Notes: generated by a model from the sequence alone, not told the origin. A stretch of DNA of 64,000 nt from Phytophthora sp. 'mugwort' (GCA_033558025.1 JAUCEF010000005.1:1302001-1366000); one strand, 5' to 3'; positions 31,351 to 42,329 are shown, counted from the stretch's first letter. Made by a program: numbers and translations.

Positions 31351-33556
31351 CCCACCTCCGGTGGCTAATGCGAGCTGCATGAGGGCTCTGTGTCTTCATC
31401 AACCACCCCTTGCTCCAGGAAAATACTATACCAACGGAAATAGCGCGTGACTTTGGTCCAAAGATGCCGCTGATAAAGTCAACGGGGATACCATAGACGT
31501 TAGCAATGACGCGAGTCCCAAAGGAAGTCGGGAGAGTATGTCATTCGACTGACTGGCTTGTGTGCGCTTTGCTAGTGGGCGAGAAGCCGAAAATGCACTT
31601 TGGATGGACTGTACAATTCGGGCTTTTAGCTTCCAAAACAGCGACTAGATTAGAGATGTCATGGATCAACCCGGAGTTTGGTGTAGAGGCAAATAAATAA
31701 CTAACCGGTTGCTTGTCCAAAACCGAGTGTAAGACAGAGTTGTAAATCTGTTTTGTAAAAACAGAAGCAAAGGACAATACATGAATGGTTCGCTGCAGCA
31801 CCTCCAAAAGGATCATTTGACGCACTGCCAAGCACTACTGACAATGGTACTCTCCTGTATGCTGCATGTTGGGCCGACAAAAAGGCCAACACAATAATTT
31901 TAATAGAGGAACAACTCTCCCGGAATTTGACGCATTACGACCTCGTCACCGTCTGATACAGCGTGATGGTGTTGTCTAGACAGTAAAATATGAGAAATGG
32001 ATTGGGGGACCTCAAGCGATTGGCCCTTTTTACGAAGTTTCCGACTGCCGACGTCCACCACACCCGCAGGACTGCCTCGTCATTACGCGAGAATGGGTTA
32101 CGTACGCTACACTGAAGCCTCAGGCTATTCAGTACAATTTTAGACAAGACCGGGGATTATGCATTTCTGGCTTCGCCATCATGAAGCCACTGGTGAGGGT
32201 AAAAAAGATTGCACAGTGATATATTTTCCACAATTTTGTATCTCGGTCTCACCAACTGATTTTTAATGCGTTTGCTATCGCTAGAGCAACTCACACCAAT
32301 ACGGAAGGCAGATCAGTTGAGAATACTCAAGCACCCAACACCGCGTTAAACCTTCATCAATTTGCCTCAATGCACCGGTACTCGATAAAAAACAATCGAG
32401 CCTAGCGTCCTGTGGAGAATGCAATCGGAAAGCATCGTTACTGCGTGCTTTGCTCAAACTCAGTGTTGGTACGCTAAAATCGAGACTATGCGCAAAGCAC
32501 TTCACTTCAATTGACCCTTCTCTTGAAAATCCGCATTCTATTCGATACAAACATCCATATAACCTAACTATGCTCAACCATACGGGTATGCTTTGTGTCT
32601 GGATACCCGTACGCTTTTGACCTGGGGAGTAAAAATCTTTAAAGACAGCCAACGCGTTAGTTATCTAATGGCTTGGGTTTGTAAATGTATTGGCTAGGAT
32701 TTGATAAGATCAATGAATTTCTCCAATTTTGGTAGGAGCGAACAATTAGATTTAAAAATGTGGTGCTCGTACTTCATGCATGATGCAAAACGATCGCCCG
32801 AAGTTTCGAAAGTACTTGATACTGACGGTCGATTGAGCCATACCATAATTGTGTTTTTTATAATGGGAGTACCGAAGATTCAACGTTGGCGTCGCACGTG
32901 CCGCGTCAACGCAAGCATTGCTTGACGGGACATGAATCAATAAAAGCGTCAAGTACTCGCTAATCAAAATGTCAGATACCAACAATTTAATCCTCTTTAA
33001 GGGTATTCATCGACCAGAGGTATACTGGAAACGTGGAACGGCCGGTAGAACCACCTATTTGGTATTTATAGCCACTTGTGCTCTAAGAACCAACCGTCCT
33101 GGCAGCCCTTCGGCCGTACTACTCCGTCTCAAAAACGATGTCACATAACACTCTTTTGCTCGTCTCAAAATTGATGTCCCCTGTAATGATGTGGGGCGGA
33201 GGAGAAGGAGTTGTCGAGTAGGAAGGAAATTTGGAAGTGATTCATTTTGGGCGGTCCTTAGTTCGCTAGCGCTATATATAAGCCGCCATGGAGGCTCTTG
33301 TGTGTCCTTTGTGCCACGCTGGATATTCTCCGCACGGTGACCAACCATTCCTCTACATCACATGCAAACCTACACGTCACACTCTATTGACTATCTGATT
33401 GGCTGGAGACTCTGGGACATTCTCTGGTTTCGTCATCATGATAATGATTGCGTGTACCATGAGTGTAGTTCACATACGTGATCCTTGGAAGATGTCGTGG
33501 TGTCGCGCGGCGCCTCCTTATGTGCAATTTATGCAAACTATGCAAAATAAAATGTG
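31351..33556. other. No supported gene
   Basis: About 2.2 kb between transposon remnants. Frames at 31541-31831 (-), 32281-32652 (-) and 32701-32925 (+) were inspected and show no motif I can defend. The region is probably decayed repeat sequence. Confidence 0.4.
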
Positions 33557-33637
33557 TTATCGATGGGACTCGAACCCGTGACCTTTGCCTTGGACGATAG
33601 AAACTTTACGTCTGCACCAGACTGTGCGTATATCGAT
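33557..33637 (-). repeat. tRNA-derived SINE-like segment
   Basis: The minus strand contains a pol III B-box/T-arm, GGGTTCGAGTCCC, preceded about 50 bases upstream by an A-box-like CAGTCTGGTGCAGACG. The segment begins and ends with ATCGAT/ATCGATA sequences. It is followed by a TTTTATTTTGCATAG tail on the same strand. Acceptor and anticodon stems do not pair properly, so it is not a working tRNA. The arrangement fits the head of a tRNA-derived SINE, a class known in Phytophthora. Confidence 0.45.
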
Positions 33638-33731
33638 TGTGTCGGGACCAAAGGTTTTACCCATACGTAACCGATGTAAAATGTGTCGTATTTGCAAACC
33701 ACATCCTTACATCCCCAATTTATATATTGGT

Positions 33732-34540
33732 TTAGTTATGGTGAGCAGGCTGTGCTATGAGAAGCCGCGACACAATCACAGTTGTTTCGGGCGTGCATTG
33801 AAGGCTCAAGGGGAGTCGTCCCTCCTGTTCAAGCATCGCTTTGGCCATGCGACGAGGCGTGAACGCGTTGCCTCCTGCATCCAAAATGCACGAGTCCATC
33901 GAGCCTTGAAGGCTCAAGAACACCGCGTTGATGGTCGAGGGAGGCAGCTCCGAGTAGGCAGCAATAACAGCATCTATGAGCTCGTCGACGTTGCTCGGAG
34001 ACCGCAGCCGCTGGTGCGCTTGGATAGCTGTGAAGAATCCCATGCCCATGCAGTTGAGGTCGGGTGAGTTTGGCGAGAGGCAGCAGAGCTCGACATCCAG
34101 CCCCTGCTGCTCCAACTTTGCCGCAAACGTGAATCATCTGGGCTGATATGTGCAGGTGCGTTGTCCTGCTGAACCCGAACGCGAACACCTTTACCAGCCG
34201 AAGGCCATCGCTCGCAGATGGCTGGGAGTAGCTGCTCGATCAGCATCGTGCGGTACGTCTCTTGATTGATGCGACCTTCCTTCGTCTAGTTTCGGCTTCC
34301 GCCGCCTTCGCCTCTGCCACACTCTTAATATCGTCCGCCGTTCGACGCAAAACTTGGTCGTCACCACCTTGACGGCACCTCGACGTGGCACACCTTCCAC
34401 CGAGCGCTGCAGCAGTGACAGGATAACTAGCTCGCGGCCGCTGTCGCTCAACTCTCGTCTCCACCCCACGGTCGGCATCGCGCTGCAAAACCGAAAACGA
34501 AAGAAAGCAATGGGGTATATGAGAGAGGAGGGTCGCCATG
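33732..34540 (-). pseudogene. Mariner-type transposase with internal deletion
   Basis: The N-terminal part (LVILSLLQRSVEGVPRRGAV, then VVTTKFCVERRTILRVWQR) matches the helix-turn-helix of oomycete mariner transposases. The sequence then jumps to the late catalytic core: ICERWPSAGKGVRVRVQQDN-APAH (second catalytic Asp), SPNSPDLNCMGMGFFTAIQ (third Asp) and the C-terminal LSLQGSMDSC. Roughly 200 residues containing the first catalytic Asp are missing, and one frameshift lies near 34110. It is clearly dead. Confidence 0.75.
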
Positions 34541-34681
34541 TTCGTTGTTGAGCAGAAAGGGCAGAAAAGAGCAGCTGCGGCGAGTTATCGAGTACCACTC
34601 CTTCTCAAAAATGATTTCACATGGGCCGTTTTGCGATGATGCGCATTCTGTCAATATAGGCTTATGGCATCATCTTTTGCC

Positions 34682-35857
34682 TCAAGCGACGCGGTGCGAT
34701 CTCAGGTTTAAATCGTGGGCGCAAATCAAACGCACGGTTAGATTTGGCGCCATGGTGACCAAATGAATGTTGCCGGTACGGTGACCAAATGAATGTTGCC
34801 GGCCCGGTCTGGGAGCTGGCCGCCATTGCAAGTAACTCCACGCGTAAGTCCGGCGTAGCAGTACCATCTTCTTGTTCAAGACTTCTCGCTTGATACAATA
34901 AATAATTCCTTGGTCCATTGGCTGGATCTTCGCGGCGGGATTGGATGGAAGTTTCTCAACGCGAACGTGCGTCAAGCAGAGACCTGTCTAGTCGTGGGGC
35001 GAGGCGTTGTCGACGAGAAGCAGGATGTTTCTGTTATTGCGCGTCATTTCTTCTTCAAGATGTACCAACCACTGTTGGTACATCCACGTCGTCATCCCGC
35101 CTTTATTCGTCCCCATGTACTGCAGCGAGGTAGGCTTTTGTTTGTACCAGCGCGGATTTTCCGCGGTGCCAAAGCAAAGCAAAGGCAGCTTCTCCGTACC
35201 GTCGGCATTGCACAGCATGCCATCGTGACCAGGCTTTGTTTTGTTTGAGGGCAGGAGCCTCAGTCTTGCATATTGACCCACGTGGAACGGCCTCAAGAAA
35301 CAGGGCAGACTCGTCCATGTTGAACACGTCGCGCGGTAGGTACACCACAACGAGCCCCTTGATCCGATCCAACTCGTCCGTGACTGTCGAGAGATCAACC
35401 GATGAAAACTCACCGTAAGACCGACGCCAACGAAGGCCATATCGGTCTTGTAGTCCGCGCAGCCACGAACGCCCAAATCGTGGCAGAAGTCCACCAGGAA
35501 TATGCAGTTTCTTGTCGAGTATCATTGCATAGAAAATGATAATGTGGCCGCTGTGACAAATGCCCTCCAGCTCAGCCAACATGACGAACTCTACGATGTT
35601 CTCGTCGATCCGAAGCTGTAGAACAGAAGCCCTCTTCTTCTCTTGGCTGTTCTCGCTGTGCTGCCGACGGAGAGCCTCATGCGACGTGATGATGCGGCTG
35701 ATTGTACCCTTGTTTGGAGTGGCAGCTAGACCAAACGTGCGTTTCGCCATCGTGCCAGGTCCGTGTACGAGAGGATAGGCGATTCGTTGTCTTTCTTGCA
35801 GAGTAGTAGCTTGTGGTGGAGATTCAGGCGAGTCCTTCTTGTAGGTGCATTGCTCAT
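34682..35857 (-). pseudogene. Pogo/Tigger (DDE_1) transposase, broken but with three Asp regions
   Basis: From ATG 35857 (MSNAPTRRTRLNLHHK) a frameshift leads to the CENP-B-like helix-turn-helix (TPNKGTISRIITSHEALRRQ, then SWLRGLQDRYGLRWRR). The DDD core follows: VFNMDESALF (first Asp), a frameshift near 35250, then NKTKPGHDGMLCNADG, LLLVDNASPHD (second Asp) followed by an in-frame TAG at 34988-34990, and IQPMDQGIIYCIKRE (third Asp). A 26-bp tandem duplication at 34754-34802 disrupts the C-terminal end. Two frameshifts and one stop make it a pseudogene. Confidence 0.75.
34754..34802. repeat. Two-copy tandem repeat (26-bp period)
   Basis: GGTGACCAAATGAATGTTGC plus CGG occurs at 34754-34776 and again at 34780-34802 without change. 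This is a local duplication at the 3' end of the pogo-like remnant. Confidence 0.8.
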
Positions 35858-36239
35858 GGCTGGAAGTGGGGCTGCTGGTGGTGGTGGCGAATTGCTTTGT
35901 AAAGCTACGTGCAGATAGGTTCCGCGCCCAAATTCAAATTGACACAAATCCATGTGGCTCGCGGAATTTTAAGTCACTGTCCAATGAGAAGTGTTGAGCA
36001 GTCAGTTTCAGCCAATCGTGGAGGGGTGAATGGCAGAACGCTCTTATATGAGTACATCGTCAAAAAAAAATCCCATCTCGTGTTCCTTTCCTGGCACGTT
36101 TATAAGTTCTCTCAGTATATTTGCTATTGCCCCGTTGTTTATCGAGACACATTACTGTAAGCGTTTCGGGTCGATGACGGCCGCAGCAATGATCATTCAT
36201 TAGCTTTTTGTTGCATGCTAGTCGAATGCGTATAGTGAG

Positions 36240-36640
36240 TTGACCTTCGGCCACCCCGGCTCCGGCCGGGGCCTGCTGCCAGTTGTATGCCTAAATACCG
36301 AAAAAATCTCGTCTACGTCTAACAAGCGAATATTCCAGTATCTATAATATCAAGCGTTTTTTTTTTCCTGGCTAAACCCGTCTGGATGTAACGCGTTAGC
36401 GATCGCTTTGGTGAGGTTCAGTAATAATCCGGGCGCCTTACCAAACGCGGCGACTGCCCGTAGTGCTCCGCCGGGCTGCGATTATAGATAGTTGTATCAT
36501 CCACATATCCACCACACGTAAAGCAAACGTGCTTTCCATGATATCCAGTGTTACGCCGTCATGCAACGCACAACTCGAAAACTGCTGATAGAGTTGTTCC
36601 ATCGCTAGTATGAACAGGGGGCGCTGCTATGTGCCTCCGG
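36240..36640 (-). pseudogene. LINE-type reverse transcriptase fragment
   Basis: In consecutive minus-strand frames: PLFILAMEQLYQQFSSCAL, then GYVDDTTIYNR (the catalytic YVDD box, about 36486-36512), then a KSIANALHP-like palm segment and FRYLGIQLAAGP near 36270. The order and spacing match non-LTR reverse transcriptases. Everything before the QG(D/C)PLSP region is missing. It is not an obvious copy of the LINE at 46.5-53.8 kb. Confidence 0.55.
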
Positions 36641-39429
36641 TGGCGATGAATCGGGAGGATCTAGTCCCATTAACGAGGAAGCGCACATTCGTCCCTGTGT
36701 AGATGTCGTTGCATCTTTTTGCTCGGCAATGCTATCGCGCACCAATGCCTTAAGCCTGATGTCAGTGACGGAGCTTCTCAATCCACCAGAGAAGAACACG
36801 ATAAACGAGTCCACTGACAAAGATTTTTGCGGTGTCGATGAGTTTGATAGCGCTGACGATGACGAGCCTATGAATACGACGGAGGGTGTGTAGTCCACTA
36901 GATATCGAGCTTGAGACTGAAGACATAAAAGATCACCTGAATTGGATCGCCAAGCTTCTCATCCGCGCAGCTTCAATAGGCCAGCTGGACAGGTCTCTGA
37001 GGGGACTTCGTGAGATGCAGTGACAACTACGAGAGTCCTGGACAAAGTGATGTTCCTATAGTTAAGCACCCCGAGACTGAAACTATTGGCGATTTGTATT
37101 TCGTATTACGTTCTAAGGGTGAGAGGACTACTTAGGTTATATAGTGCTGGTCATCTGTAACCGGTTTTATTCCTGTTGAGCGTGTATGCCAAGAGTAGGG
37201 ATTCGCATCGAGGGGATCATCTGAACAGCTTGTACAACATGAACGCTTTACATACTGAATTAAAATTGCCTATCAAATGTTTTTGACCAATCACGTAGAC
37301 GAGTGCACAAACGTACCGTCGGCGCCGAATCGGCGGGCGTTGAGTGTGGTAATGGTGTCAACTGTAGCATCAACCATACTTAAGTAAAGTATTGGTGTAG
37401 CTGCTGAATCTCGAGCCACAATCCAAATGGCAGGCACGCAAGATACAACATTTCTCAGGGTGGCGCCTCCAGCAAATGGCGCTTCGCCAGCGCATGCAAA
37501 TAAGGACGAGACTCTCGGCAAGAACTGGCCGTGATGACATGTGAAAGATGCCAGCGCCATCAGCATAATGAATTATTAAATGATGACAATGATGACATCC
37601 GAACACATGGTCGAGCAGCAAGCCCGCATCATCAACTGTCGCGCTGCCGGCTGGGACAGCTTTCGCAAATGCAAATTCACACAAGAGACAAGTGTTCATG
37701 CGCGTGTGGGCTGGGAGGCCGTACCTGAAGAAAGCGATGAAGCTCAAGATCTACAAGATCTCGAAAGCCACGTTACTGCTGAAGCAGCCACGCATTCACC
37801 AGCGATGTGCACCGCGATGGTGAGCTCGCTAAGCTCGTTGGATTCTGATAATTTGCTGAGACCTTGAAGTTGTTGTGCAGCAGCTTTGCTGGCAATCACT
37901 CCGTTTGTGCGCGGACGCGGCGGGACAGCTTCGCTGGTCGGAAGTGACAACAGTTAAACAGCTTGGCGGTATGGCGACCGAACCCTTGCGGGAAAGCCCT
38001 AAGGAATCCTATGCCGGATGGCTAAGCCAGAGGCAGCCAGCGAGTGAGTCTCTTCACTCCAAGTTGTCGAGGACAGGCTGTAATAATGCATATGGTATTG
38101 TTCGAATAGCCGGAGGTAATGCTAAAACCGGTTTGGATCGGCGTACGTCAGACGTCAGACGATATTGTTAGAATTACATGTACCTGTACAGTGTAAGCCC
38201 ATTGCCAGCAAACGCGCCCGCAACTGAGAAGCTGCAGTGTCGAGGCCAGTTAAGGGCCCGGCGTTCCCCGCCGGAGACTGTTGCGGCGTACTCGACACTA
38301 CTTTGTCGTAGCGGAGACTATCTAGGGGACAGCCCCCACTGCTGTGAAGCGCCGCAGGCGTCGCGCACTTCAACCTGATAAAATCCAACATTGGCTACCA
38401 TTCAGCGCATTTTATTATTCGCTCGCTATGATTGGCTGGCTAGTGATGATCGAGCGTCAGTGGGGTTCACCCTAACTACAACCGTTTCGCGTGTCGGCCA
38501 ATCGGAGAGCGCCGCTTTAAAACGGCGCACCGTGCACATTTCTCACCTGGCCCCACTTACGGCGCGTGCCGGCCGTTACGCTTTTCTCCCCTAAGCTCGT
38601 GCGTCATTGCTGCTTGGAAATTACCCCGTCAAACTCGTTAACCTTAATGCGATTTCAGTGGCATCGGCTGGAACCAGGTTCAACCCTGCAGCGCGTGTCT
38701 GCGGCCCGCGTGAGCTATACCGGGACAGCCAGATTTTGGTGGGCCGGCCGTGATTTAGTGGCACCCCTCGCGTTTTACACTTTGTCGCTCTTCCCGATAG
38801 CCCACGTAAAGGCGGCGGAGATTCCCAACGCTTTTCAGCTTACTCTGCGATGGGACTCGCCGTTGCAGTTGGACTTAGCAACGCATCCCTGGTTTTATCG
38901 GCCGAATTAGTGCGTATAGTGGGAGCAAGTGAAGGCGAACCTCAAGCGCCGACTGTTTGCTAAAACCCTAGCATCTGTGGGCGCCGCGCGACGAGTTACA
39001 GACATTTCTTATCGCGCTTTCGTAGGTACTGTTATAGTACTGCACAAAGCGATCCAAGGTGTTCCATTCTTTCGCAGCGCGCTTCGCGGCCTTCACCAGC
39101 TTCGACTTCATTGTTGAATTTGCTTCCAAGCCCCAAACCCGCGACCCCCTCACCCGAAACTCCTTTATCCGTTAATTCGGCGCATCGTCCGTTTCAGCAC
39201 AGCAGCCCCAGTCCGCCTTTTTCTGTCTGTGCGGCGTCTTCCAGCTGTGACGCGAAGAAATTACGAGAAGCCTCGCCGCTGTCGTTGACGTTCCCGAGCT
39301 TCACCCAAGTGTTCACTTCCACTTTTCCCGTGTATTGGTCACTTGCTTCAAGCAGCACGGACGGCCTAACAAGCAGCATAACCAACCCGCGCCCGGCCCC
39401 CGCCTCAGTACGTGCGGACTATTAGCAAC
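36641..39429. other. No supported gene; GC-rich LTR-like stretch and promoter of the HAD phosphatase
   Basis: 36641-38165 holds only short frames. From about 38166 (TGTTAGAATTACATG) to about 38890 the sequence is GC-rich, starts like an oomycete LTR and could be a solo LTR, but no 3' end, target duplication or second copy is visible, so I do not call it. The last 300 bases before 39430 are pyrimidine-rich and should contain the promoter of the HAD phosphatase. Confidence 0.35.
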
Positions 39430-40143
39430 ATGAGCGCCACAGTCGTGCAGTACCCCGTGGAGCCGCGCGTGCCGCGCTCACGGCTTGCAGACGAGGTCTC
39501 GGCCGCCAAGAAGCGCAGCGGAGCCCACACGCGCGCGCCATCGGAGCGCATTGCGCTGGTGCTTGATATGGACGAGTGCCTCGTGCACAGCAAGTTCCAG
39601 AATGAGGTCGAGTACCGGCAAACCGAGTACCGCCCTGAGCAGCTAGAGGAGTTCAGCGACTCGTTCGAGATCGTAATGGACGACGGCGAGCGCGCGATCG
39701 TCAATAAGCGGCCAGGTCTCGACCGCTTCCTCGAGGAGGCCGCCAAGCATTACGACGTATACGTGTTCACGGCCGGCCTCGAGGCCTACGGCAAGCCAAT
39801 CTTGGACGCCCTCGACCCCAAGGGCAACCTCTTTGCTGGTCGCTTCTTCCGCGAGTCATGCCAGCAGCGCAAGGGCATGTTCCTCAAGGATTTGAGTGTG
39901 GTGCGCGGCGGCGATCTTTCGCGCGTCATCCTCGTAGACAACAACCCTGTGTCGTTCCTCATGCAGCCTAGCAACGGCATCCCCGTGCCGAGCTTCTATG
40001 ATGACGTCAACGACCGGACGCTTGAGTCGCTGAGCAAGGTGTTGGCCAGCCTGCAGGAGGTTGAAGATGTGCGACCGAGGCTGCACCAACTCTTCCGCCT
40101 CGCGGACCTGCTGGCCGAGCATCAGCGCGTGATTCTTGGGTGA
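39430..40143 (+). CDS. FCP1/SCP-type HAD phosphatase (CTD small phosphatase-like)
   Basis: A single exon of 237 residues from ATG 39430; an upstream in-frame GTG is not needed. The HAD motif I is LVLDMDECLVHS with nucleophile Asp46 and Asp48; the usual DxDxT has Cys50 in place of Thr. KRPGLDRFLEEAAKHYDVYV and FTAGLEAYGKPILDALDP match the FCP1 homology/NIF region (motif II Thr in FTAG). GMFLKDLSVVRGGDLSR supplies the motif III Lys, and ILVDNNPVSFLMQPSNGIPV is motif IV. The family dephosphorylates phosphoserine on the RNA polymerase II C-terminal domain, or Smad-like and Dullard targets in animals. The substrate here is unknown. No membrane helix or BRCT domain is present, so it is closer to SCP than to full FCP1 or TIM50. 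It is an isolated gene between transposon-rich DNA and the BCL7-like gene. Confidence 0.92.
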   Translation: MSATVVQYPVEPRVPRSRLADEVSAAKKRSGAHTRAPSERIALVLDMDECLVHSKFQNEVEYRQTEYRPEQLEEFSDSFEIVMDDGERAIVNKRPGLDRFLEEAAKHYDVYVFTAGLEAYGKPILDALDPKGNLFAGRFFRESCQQRKGMFLKDLSVVRGGDLSRVILVDNNPVSFLMQPSNGIPVPSFYDDVNDRTLESLSKVLASLQEVEDVRPRLHQLFRLADLLAEHQRVILG

Positions 40144-41078
40144 AAAAGTGTTGAGTACATCGTGTCGTGCCGTTCTCTCCATGGGTGAAGTATGAGTGGG
40201 AATGGATGGACCTTGTGGGGCCACCGCCGAGCGAGCCTCCGCGTATCAGTAGCAAGTATATAAGCCAAGGTGCCGTGCAGTATCGTGAAGAGTGCGAGGT
40301 GAAAATTAGATAGCCGCTATATTTAAGAGCAACCAAGAAAAGGACTAACGAAGGGGGCGTCAACTGCAACACAAGAAGCGGTCGCCCACTACAGAAGAGA
40401 GAACACAAAAATGCAATGTATCTTACCTCTCCATGTTTCCAGTACTGTACTACATGTAGCACATTAGTGTGCAGTTTGAGCATGACACCGAAGAATTCTA
40501 CATATTGTAAACGCATCCCGCATCGAAGGTGTCGTCAGTTGTACCTTGCTTTTTCTATAGTTTTGTCGTTCGATACATGCGATGCTCCTAGCGACGGTTG
40601 GATACCGTACGGGAAAGCAAACTACTAGTACATGGTACTAGACTAGTACTACTAGTAGTATATACTAATGTACAGTATTGCAGCGACAAGCTGCTGCAAA
40701 AGGCTTACCAATGGTAAGTTACCATCACCAAGTAACCAGAAGAGGCCTTGGTCGTGGCTTCAGCCGGCTTTCCAAATCTTCGTTAGACCTTGGCCAGGTC
40801 TAACGAAGTTTGGAACAGGCTGAGTGGGTGAGGTAAGTTGATGGGCACAAGGACTCCTTGTCAAGGAGAGTGACTTTGGACCAAGGCTGGTTAATAGCAT
40901 GGCGTGGGCGCGGGCCCAAAATGCAGACGAAGCGACACTTCAACAAAGGCCGCCTGGGAAGGGCGCATGGCGCGTGTCAATGCTTCTTATCGTATTCATT
41001 CGTTAAGATACGATATTGAGTCGTACTTAGTAAAAAATCATCGGGTGCCATAGGCTGTGCCAACAGCACGATCAACCT
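40144..41078. other. Intergenic region with fold-back repeats
   Basis: About 935 bases with no supported gene. It includes ACTAGT/TACTAGTAGTA-type short inverted motifs near 40625-40665 and the strong fold-back at 40763-40823. A further small stem, CTCCTTG-T-CAAGGAG, lies near 40854-40868. This cluster of dyads could be a decayed miniature element. Confidence 0.4.
40763..40823. repeat. Fold-back inverted repeat
   Basis: CTTCGTTAGACCT (40778-40790), TGGCC spacer, AGGTCTAACGAAG (40796-40808) is a perfect 13-bp stem. Pairing continues outward through TCCAAA/TTTGGA with one bulged base and through CAGCC/GGCTG. It is not near a gene end, so a terminator role is unlikely. It resembles the core of a fold-back miniature element. 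Confidence 0.65.
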
Positions 41079-42329
41079 ATGTCGTCGCGGTCGTCTCGGC
41101 GGGCGCATGCGGCAGCGTACGGCGCGCTACCCAGCGTCCCCATATCGGAGATACGAACACGTAAATGGACGAAGCAGCTGAAGACGGTCGGCCACCTGAC
41201 CATCCCTAAGTGGATCCCTGGTATGGCGTCAACAATGCGACTATTGAGGACGAGCACTAACGGACTGTGTTGCTGTTGTTGCGTTCTTCAGACCAAGAGG
41301 TTCGATGAAATACGTGGAGGTCAAGAGTGTGCTAAGTAGATAAATTGCTGAGCACAAGGTTGTGTGTGTGTGTGTGTAGATTCCTACGGAAGCGTTGCAG
41401 AAGGGAGCGTTCAAGAAGTCGAAAGGTGAGGGCATTAAGTGTTAGCGAGATGCAGGGTGGAGGTGCTGACTGTTGCATGTTGTCTACACTGGTGGCAGGA
41501 CGCAAACGCGGCGCAGGTGAAGTGGGGCGAATGACGCGTAGCGTGCGTCAGCACCTGGACGCGCCATTAGAGCTGCTGTCTGAGTACCCCGTTCGCGTCG
41601 TGAGTTGATGTGTACTTATTGCTGACTCGAAGTTGGAAAGGACAGATCGCTGACTTTGTTGCTTGCTTTGGGCTCTTGATTATTGTGCAGCACTCATCAC
41701 GACACTCGTCTCCGGCTCGAATGGCGATGGCGTTGTCCACACCAGCGCTAACGCCTGTACATATGCCATCCCCTGATGCTGAGCTGGTGGACACTGCTGT
41801 CGCTTCCGGACGGGCTCCGACTGCTTCTAGTGTATTATTTGCTGCTCAAGGACCAGTGGGGCATAAACATGCAGCCCCTGCGCCGATTGTGCATCCAGCA
41901 GGGCAGCCAGCGCAAACCCCAATTAAAGCCGACCCTGCCTCTACTGCCCCTGCTCCTGCTGCGGCTGCATCGCCCGCCTCGGTGCTACCAATGATGCCGA
42001 TGTTGCCACCTGTGTCCAACCAAATGATGGTTGAAGTGCCTTCAGACGAACAGCTAGAAATGGTTCTTGACGACCTTCCAATGCTCGATGCTGACGACAG
42101 CTTTAACTTGGATGAGTTGGATCCGGCTTTCTTACCGACCCCCGCGCCGACAGGAGCCCCACCGACCAGTGTTCGGCACTTTAATGACACTGATTCGAAG
42201 CAGCAATCGACTGAAAACTCGTCGGCTTCTCTCAGTGAAGACGATGCGTCAGCTAACTCGGGCTCGTCGCTGCCATCGGCTTCTCCCCAGTCTTCACCTG
42301 GAATGATATCTCGATCACCGTCACCCTAA
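41079..42329 (+). CDS. BCL7-like protein, putative SWI/SNF accessory subunit
   Basis: Five exons are proposed: 41079-41227, 41292-41319, 41380-41425, 41499-41599 and 41691-42329, giving 320 residues in one frame. Exon 1 encodes EIRTRKWTKQLKTVGHLTIP followed by KWIP, matching the BCL7 N-terminal pattern RKW-x-K-x3-TVG...KW(V/I)P. The rest is low complexity: a short basic part (KKSKGRKRGAG), Pro/Ala/Ser-rich sequence, an acidic DELDPAF/LDDLPMLDADDSFNLDE segment that could act as a transactivation-like region, and a Ser-rich end. BCL7 proteins are small non-catalytic subunits of SWI/SNF (BAF) remodellers. The family call rests on one 25-residue motif. The first donor (GTCAAC) and the 28-base second exon are the weakest points. 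The third intron acceptor uses a (GT)n tract. Confidence 0.65.

Noticed and set aside
31541..31831. Minus-strand frame ending in KCIFGFSPTSKAH, suggestive of a Copia integrase/RT junction
   Set aside because: The flanking sequence does not continue the Copia pattern in any frame and no catalytic motif is visible.
32281..32925. Charged frames on both strands that vaguely recall MULE or similar transposases
   Set aside because: No motif or ordered set of blocks could be defended.
38655..38685. B-box-like GGTTCAACCC as a tRNA gene
   Set aside because: No A box or pairing stems at the required distance.
38166..38890. Possible solo LTR beginning TGTTAGAATTACATG
   Set aside because: No matching 3' end, target duplication or second copy in the window; called only as a suspicion within an unannotated stretch.
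41361..41379. GT microsatellite as a feature of its own
   Set aside because: It is short and best explained as the tract in front of the exon 3 acceptor of the BCL7-like gene.
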